The translations under genes and the position numbers were made by a program. Shown piece after piece: positions 60,360 to 64,000 of a stretch of 64,000 bases of DNA. The stretch comes from a candidate division TA06 bacterium (GTDB lineage: Bacteria; Hydrothermota; DG-26; E44-bin18), in assembly GCA_004376575.1 (NCBI GenBank), contig SOJN01000080.1, forward strand, positions 48,145 through 112,144, in the 5' to 3' direction. The first letter of the stretch is position 1. The number at the start of each line of letters is the position of its first letter. Below the pieces are notes generated by a model that was not told where the DNA came from, did not search any database, and was given only the letters and a program-made list of their open reading frames with translations.

Positions 60360-61607
60360 TCAACCCTGGCACACCTCGCCGTAGCTGCACGATTCGTCCA
60401 CTTCTGTCAGTTCGACTGGCACGAATGCATTCTTCAGCTCGTCATCTCCGTAAAACTGAATGTGGATATAGTTTCCGCTGAGGCCGATAAGTTTGCCTTC
60501 TTTTCTCCTTGACTCCACCAGGCAGTCTAACTCCTTTCCCAGAAAGCCTCTCCTGTATTCAACCCATTTCTCCCTGCCAAGCTGCCTGAGCGTCGCTGCC
60601 CTCTCCTTCCTCACTTCTGGGCGAACCTGATCGCTCATGGACGCAGCCTCTGTACCAGATCTCGCTGAGAACGGAAAAACATGAAGGTAGGCCAAAGGAA
60701 GGTCACGGACAAATCCCAGTGTATTTGAGAAAGCTTGAGAGCTCTCTCCGGGAAACCCGGCTATCAAATCAGCACCGATGGCAACGACGGGACATGAGCG
60801 CACAAGCCTCTCTACTGCAATCTCGCAGTCTCTTCTTGTGTAGTTTCTGTTCATGGTGCGAAGAATGCCATCATCAGCACTCTGAATTGAAAGGTGAACG
60901 TGCGGGCACATCTTGGAGGAGCCGGCATAGAACTCCACCAATCGTTCTGACACTTCATCTGGATGAATGGAACTGAGCCTGATCCGCTTCAGACTTTCTA
61001 TCTTTTGAAGCTGCTTCAAAAGTGCCAGAAGGTCGTTTCCAGAGTCGTCCTGGTAGCGCCCAACGTCAGTTCCGGTCACAACGACCTCCTTGTAGCCCCC
61101 ATCTGCCAGAACCCTCACTTCTCTGACGACCGACTGGGCTGGTCTCGCTCTGCTCTTGCCCCTGGCAAATGAGACTATGCAATAGGAGCAGTAGTTGTCG
61201 CACCCTTCCTGAATCTTTACGAAAGCTCGAGTATGATTGCAGAAGCTGTGTATGCATTCTGAGGTTTCCACACCGAACAGTCTCTTGAACTCGACCGATC
61301 TGTCCGAGTTGGGGACAAGACGATCGACTCCAGGAATGGCCATGATCGCATCAGGATTAACCTGAGCAAAACAGCCCGTAACAACCACCATGGGCTTGGG
61401 GCTCATCTTTGCAGCCCTTCTTATGAGGTTCCTCGACTGCCTGTCGGTCTTTGATGTGACAGTACAGGTATTTATGACCCTGATGTCAGCGTCAGCACCT
61501 GGCTCAACAACTTCGTAAAGGGGCGAGCGGCTGAACGCTTCGATAAGCACCTGTGTGTCGTATTGATTCAGCTTACAGCCGAGAGTCTGAAACGAAACCC
61601 TTTTCAT
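60360..61607 (-). CDS. mtaB: tRNA t6A37 methylthiotransferase MtaB
   Basis: 415 aa radical-SAM methylthiotransferase of the MtaB (YqeV-like) group. FQTLGCKLNQYDTQ, INTCTVTSKTDRQSRN and VVTGCFAQVNPD carry the N-terminal cluster cysteines. Radical SAM triad in EGCDNYCSYCIVSFARG. VTGTDVGRYQDD and GADLIAGFPGESSQAF follow. Converts t6A37 to ms2t6A37 in tRNA. A second methylthiotransferase next to miaB, separated only by the AT-rich insert. Confidence 0.93.
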   Translation of the reverse strand: MKRVSFQTLGCKLNQYDTQVLIEAFSRSPLYEVVEPGADADIRVINTCTVTSKTDRQSRNLIRRAAKMSPKPMVVVTGCFAQVNPDAIMAIPGVDRLVPNSDRSVEFKRLFGVETSECIHSFCNHTRAFVKIQEGCDNYCSYCIVSFARGKSRARPAQSVVREVRVLADGGYKEVVVTGTDVGRYQDDSGNDLLALLKQLQKIESLKRIRLSSIHPDEVSERLVEFYAGSSKMCPHVHLSIQSADDGILRTMNRNYTRRDCEIAVERLVRSCPVVAIGADLIAGFPGESSQAFSNTLGFVRDLPLAYLHVFPFSARSGTEAASMSDQVRPEVRKERAATLRQLGREKWVEYRRGFLGKELDCLVESRRKEGKLIGLSGNYIHIQFYGDDELKNAFVPVELTEVDESCSYGEVCQG

Positions 61608-61884
61608 GCTCGCCTTTTCCCCTATGTCGGAACAGCCTTACATTTTGCCTGACAGCTCACTCATTCTAATAGCCCTGCTCTGCACTGTCAACTCACATTC
61701 TCCCCATTCCCATTCTGGAAGTACGAAGTACGAATTGCAGAGAACGAAGAGGTAACTCAGGCCTACTAACCCCCGACCGTAGGAACTCAGACTTTTTCTT
61801 TGACAGACCCGCCCAGAGTTGCTAAGCTTGTATTGCGTGATCAGAAGGAGGAGTCAGTTGTACCCCAAAGACCGAGGAGGAGAA
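61608..61884. other. Divergent intergenic region
   Basis: Contains AGTACGAAGTACGAATTGCAG low-complexity text near 61719. The promoter of the BNR-repeat gene should be here but no clear -35/-10 or -24/-12 pair was recognised. Confidence 0.4.
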
Positions 61885-62310
61885 ATGAGGCAGAAGCAAA
61901 TCAAGATGTTACAGATTGTATGTATGAACTTTGCTTTCTGTATCCTTTTTGCTGGTCTCTTATGGGCAGGGGCTGACGTAAGAGTCAATCAGGATCCAGG
62001 CTTCCTTCTTCAGAATGAGGCGAGCATTACCATAAATCCCTTCACGCCAGGCAACTTGGTTGTCGCCTATAATGAAGACCCCTCTGGTCCGGGTGGTATG
62101 GGGCAGGGAATTGGAATAAGTTATACCTTTGACGGAGGGGTGATGTGGGGAGATACTCACGTTGCTGAAGTTTGGAACATTGAAGGTGATCCATCAGTAG
62201 ACGCCGACCTTAATGGAACCATCTTCGCGGGGTTTATGTCCTACAATGGATTCTTCACAGACACTAATGGGATCTATGTGGCATTTTCCAATGACGGTGG
62301 GCTAACTTAG
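61885..62310 (+). CDS. Secreted BNR/Asp-box protein, N-terminal part ending at in-frame TAG
   Basis: 141 residues from ATG 61885 (GGAGGAGAA just upstream). The hydrophobic signal MNFAFCILFAGLLWAGA is followed by a sialidase-like beta-propeller start (DGGVMWGDTHVAE, GDPSVDADLNGTIFAGF). The frame ends in AFSNDGGLT-TAG. At this place Asp-box repeats have Trp (compare NGGTTWGTD and NGGATWGLP further on), so TAG most simply replaces TGG. The same frame is open from 62311 to 63549. Confidence 0.75.
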   Translation: MRQKQIKMLQIVCMNFAFCILFAGLLWAGADVRVNQDPGFLLQNEASITINPFTPGNLVVAYNEDPSGPGGMGQGIGISYTFDGGVMWGDTHVAEVWNIEGDPSVDADLNGTIFAGFMSYNGFFTDTNGIYVAFSNDGGLT

Positions 62311-63549
62311 TCTACACCTGTTGCGGTTGACCTTCATCTGAATAGCCCCGCGAATCCAGGCCCCTTTACTGACAAATGCTTTCTGTGCGTTGATAACAAT
62401 CCGGGAAGTCCCAATGTCGGCAATGTCTATATCACCTGGCAAAGAGACAATATAAATGGCGTGAACTCTGATGTCTATTTTTCTGCCTCCTACAATGGTG
62501 GTGTAAGCTTCACAGCTCCACAAAGAATAAGCGATCTGGCTCCTACCGTTAGCCAATGTGTTGGGCAGGTTCCAAAAGCTGCGCCTAATGGAGACGTATA
62601 TGTTGTGTGGGGAGATTTCCCTCTTTCAGGTCATACCACAGGGTACTTATTCTTCGACAGGTCCACAAATGGTGGCACCACGTGGGGAACGGATGTTCTC
62701 ATAGACAGCTTCTTTGTCGTCCCGCGGTTTCCAAATGCCCCATCAAATAATTCTTTCTACGTCCGAAGCTATCCTACCCTCGGGGTGGATCCACAGAATA
62801 GTAATGATGTTTACGTGGGCGTTGCCGCAGACCCTGATGGTATTGGCGGACCGGATGATGGAGATATATTCTTGTGGGCGTCTCATAATGGCGGGGCAAC
62901 CTGGGGTCTTCCTGTTCTGGTGAACGATGATGGACTGCCCTGTGGCCAGTTCCAGCCATGGTTGGATGTGAGATGGGACGGCGCAATAGACATTGTTTGG
63001 CTCGATAGAAGAGTCGACTTCAATGACGAGGATTTTGAAATCATGTTCGCCCGCAGCACTGATGGAGGGAATACATTTTCACCCAACATTCCTGTCAGTG
63101 ATACAATCATTCCCCTTCTCCCTGATCCTAATGGGTGGATGGGTGAATACATAGGAATCGACGTCGACTCAGCGACAGCCTACATAGCGTGGACTGATAC
63201 ACGTTTGGGGGACAGAGATATATTCTTCGACGCGTTTTCCCTACCAACAGGCACTCCCATGGTGCGCACGGATAGGCAGGCTCCACAAGTTTTCTCGCTG
63301 TCACAGAACTATCCAAATCCATTCAGGAATTCGACAATCATTCAGTACGCGCTTCCGCAGAATTGCAACGTTAGACTGGAGGTCTACAACACTGCCGGCC
63401 AGAGGGTGATTGTACTTGTCGATCGAGAGGAAAGAGCTGGATACAGGAGTGTAAGGCTCGACACTAACCTCATGTCTCCGGGGGTCTACTTTTATAAACT
63501 CAGGACTTCTGACTTCCTCGCAAGCAAGAAGTTTATCGTAATACGCTAA
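62311..63549 (+). pseudogene. Continuation of BNR-repeat protein with Por/FlgD-type C-terminal domain
   Basis: 412 in-frame codons after the TAG. Asp-box repeats: SASYNGGVSFTAP, STNGGTTWGTD, SHNGGATWGLP, STDGGNTFSPN. The C-terminal domain of about 80 residues begins FSLSQNYPNPFRNSTIIQY and ends GVYFYKLRTSDFLASKKFIV, the Por-secretion/FlgD-Ig-like sorting domain of FCB and related phyla. The next internal start (GTG 62461) has no clear SD, so independent translation is doubtful. Codons stay clean after the stop, so the lesion is recent, or the TAG is read through, or it is a sequencing error. Confidence 0.75.
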
Positions 63550-64000
63550 CGCTCAGCAAAAATTAGTAACTACGAAAGTCCCACCTCTTTTCCGCCAGAC
63601 AGCGAAATCTCTGCACTTCCCCTTATTCTACAGCGATTCTAATATTCCAACTCTACGCTTTCAACTTTCATCTGCCCATTCTCAATCCGACACCAAACAC
63701 GACACCCAGCACCACAAACCACCTCCCCCGTGTATCTCGCTTCGCGAGAAACGGGACAGGCAGGGCTCCCCGCAATGACGTTCTATTCCTGCCTTGTTTC
63801 AAGAACCTATGGCCTCTCTCTATAAGAAAAACAAGTATGTCATTGCGAGTCCCGAGCGAAGCGAGGGGCGTGGCAATCTGGGTCTCTCGTATCCTGTTCT
63901 GCCAAAATTACTGTCTCCACTTAATCCCGGTATCTGTTTAGAAAGCGCCTTATCGGCGAAAGGTTATTGAGCTCCCTCATAGTGGTTATAGAAAAGGTGC
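63550..64000. other. Repeat-containing terminal region
   Basis: No gene seen. Holds a repeat-B-type hairpin (63727-63755) and an inverted CATTGCGAGTCCCGAGCGAAG...GGCAATCTG dyad repeat (63840-63880). The last 80 bases may approach the next gene but give no interpretable frame. Confidence 0.5.
63727..63755. repeat. Hairpin repeat related to repeat B
   Basis: CCCG-TGTA-TCTCGC-TTC-GCGAGA-AA-CGGG. Same design as the hairpins at 24324 and 37694, but both stem arms changed (TCTCAC/GTGAGA to TCTCGC/GCGAGA), so pairing is kept. Confidence 0.6.

Noticed and set aside
61885..63549. Genetic-code change with TAG as sense codon
   Set aside because: Several intact genes in the window end in TAG (mreB and the first LeuC-type gene among them), so a global reassignment is unlikely from this single case.

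Overview
The window looks like a chromosome segment from an uncultured, diderm (Gram-negative-type) bacterium, probably an FCB-group or related candidate phylum. The evidence is Lgt, MreBCD-RodA-PBP2, LapA/LapB, sigma-54-type promoters with an NtrC-family activator, and a secreted protein ending in a Por/FlgD-type C-terminal domain (motif NYPNPF). No rRNA, tRNA, CRISPR array, transposase or integrase was found by eye. Most housekeeping genes lie on the minus strand, and many start with GTG or TTG preceded by strong Shine-Dalgarno (SD) sequences.

Layout. 0.1-6.0 kb: two complete LeuC/LeuD-type hydro-lyase pairs flank an isocitrate/isopropylmalate dehydrogenase, followed upstream by an HD-domain protein. 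6.0-10.2 kb: enoyl-CoA hydratase, cupin-like protein, QueH, SagB-type nitroreductase, pyruvate-kinase C-domain protein, ComF. 10.3-16.5 kb: lgt and the shape operon mreB-mreC-mreD-PBP2-rodA. 17.1-46.5 kb: a dense signal-transduction region. It holds three PilS-like membrane kinases on the plus strand, a PilR/NtrC-like activator, and a minus-strand array of PAS/GAF hybrid kinases with receiver and Fis-type HTH fragments. Several members of the array are frameshifted or lack catalytic residues. Embedded here (32.2-37.3 kb) is a minus-strand operon for two secreted subunit-like proteins, a chaperone-like Ig protein and a 940-residue outer-membrane usher-like protein. 43-44 kb: lexA with two small genes. 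46.5-50.1 kb: a GAF membrane protein and three pseudopilin-like genes. 50.1-58.0 kb: isoaspartyl peptidase, glutamine amidotransferase, mutS, a TPR-SPOR protein, lapB, lapA, miaB. 58.2-60.3 kb: an apparently AT-richer insert (cupin, UDP-galactopyranose-mutase-like flavoprotein, HEPN-like fragment, 39-residue membrane peptide). 60.4-61.6 kb: mtaB. 61.9-63.5 kb: a secreted BNR-repeat protein interrupted by an in-frame TAG.

How it may work together. The three PilS-like genes share a conserved upstream region with near-consensus sigma-54 promoters (GGGCAYR-N4-TTGCTA) and an upstream dyad at a nearly fixed distance. A fourth sigma-54 promoter (TGGCAAG-N4-TTGCTA) precedes the usher-like operon. The only sigma-54 activator gene in the window (38.2-39.6 kb) sits between them. 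I infer a PilSR-like regulon controlling two surface structures: the pseudopilin cluster and the usher-like fibre or coat. The three kinases have each lost different catalytic residues, so they may work as a set of sensors or scaffolds rather than as three independent kinases.

The intergenic DNA is full of dispersed, partly palindromic repeats (AATTTCG-rich blocks, GCTGTACGCTATACG-like text, ATTGCTTCGCTCGCAATGAC-like dyads). One such low-complexity stretch seems to have truncated the receiver domain of the first PilS-like kinase.
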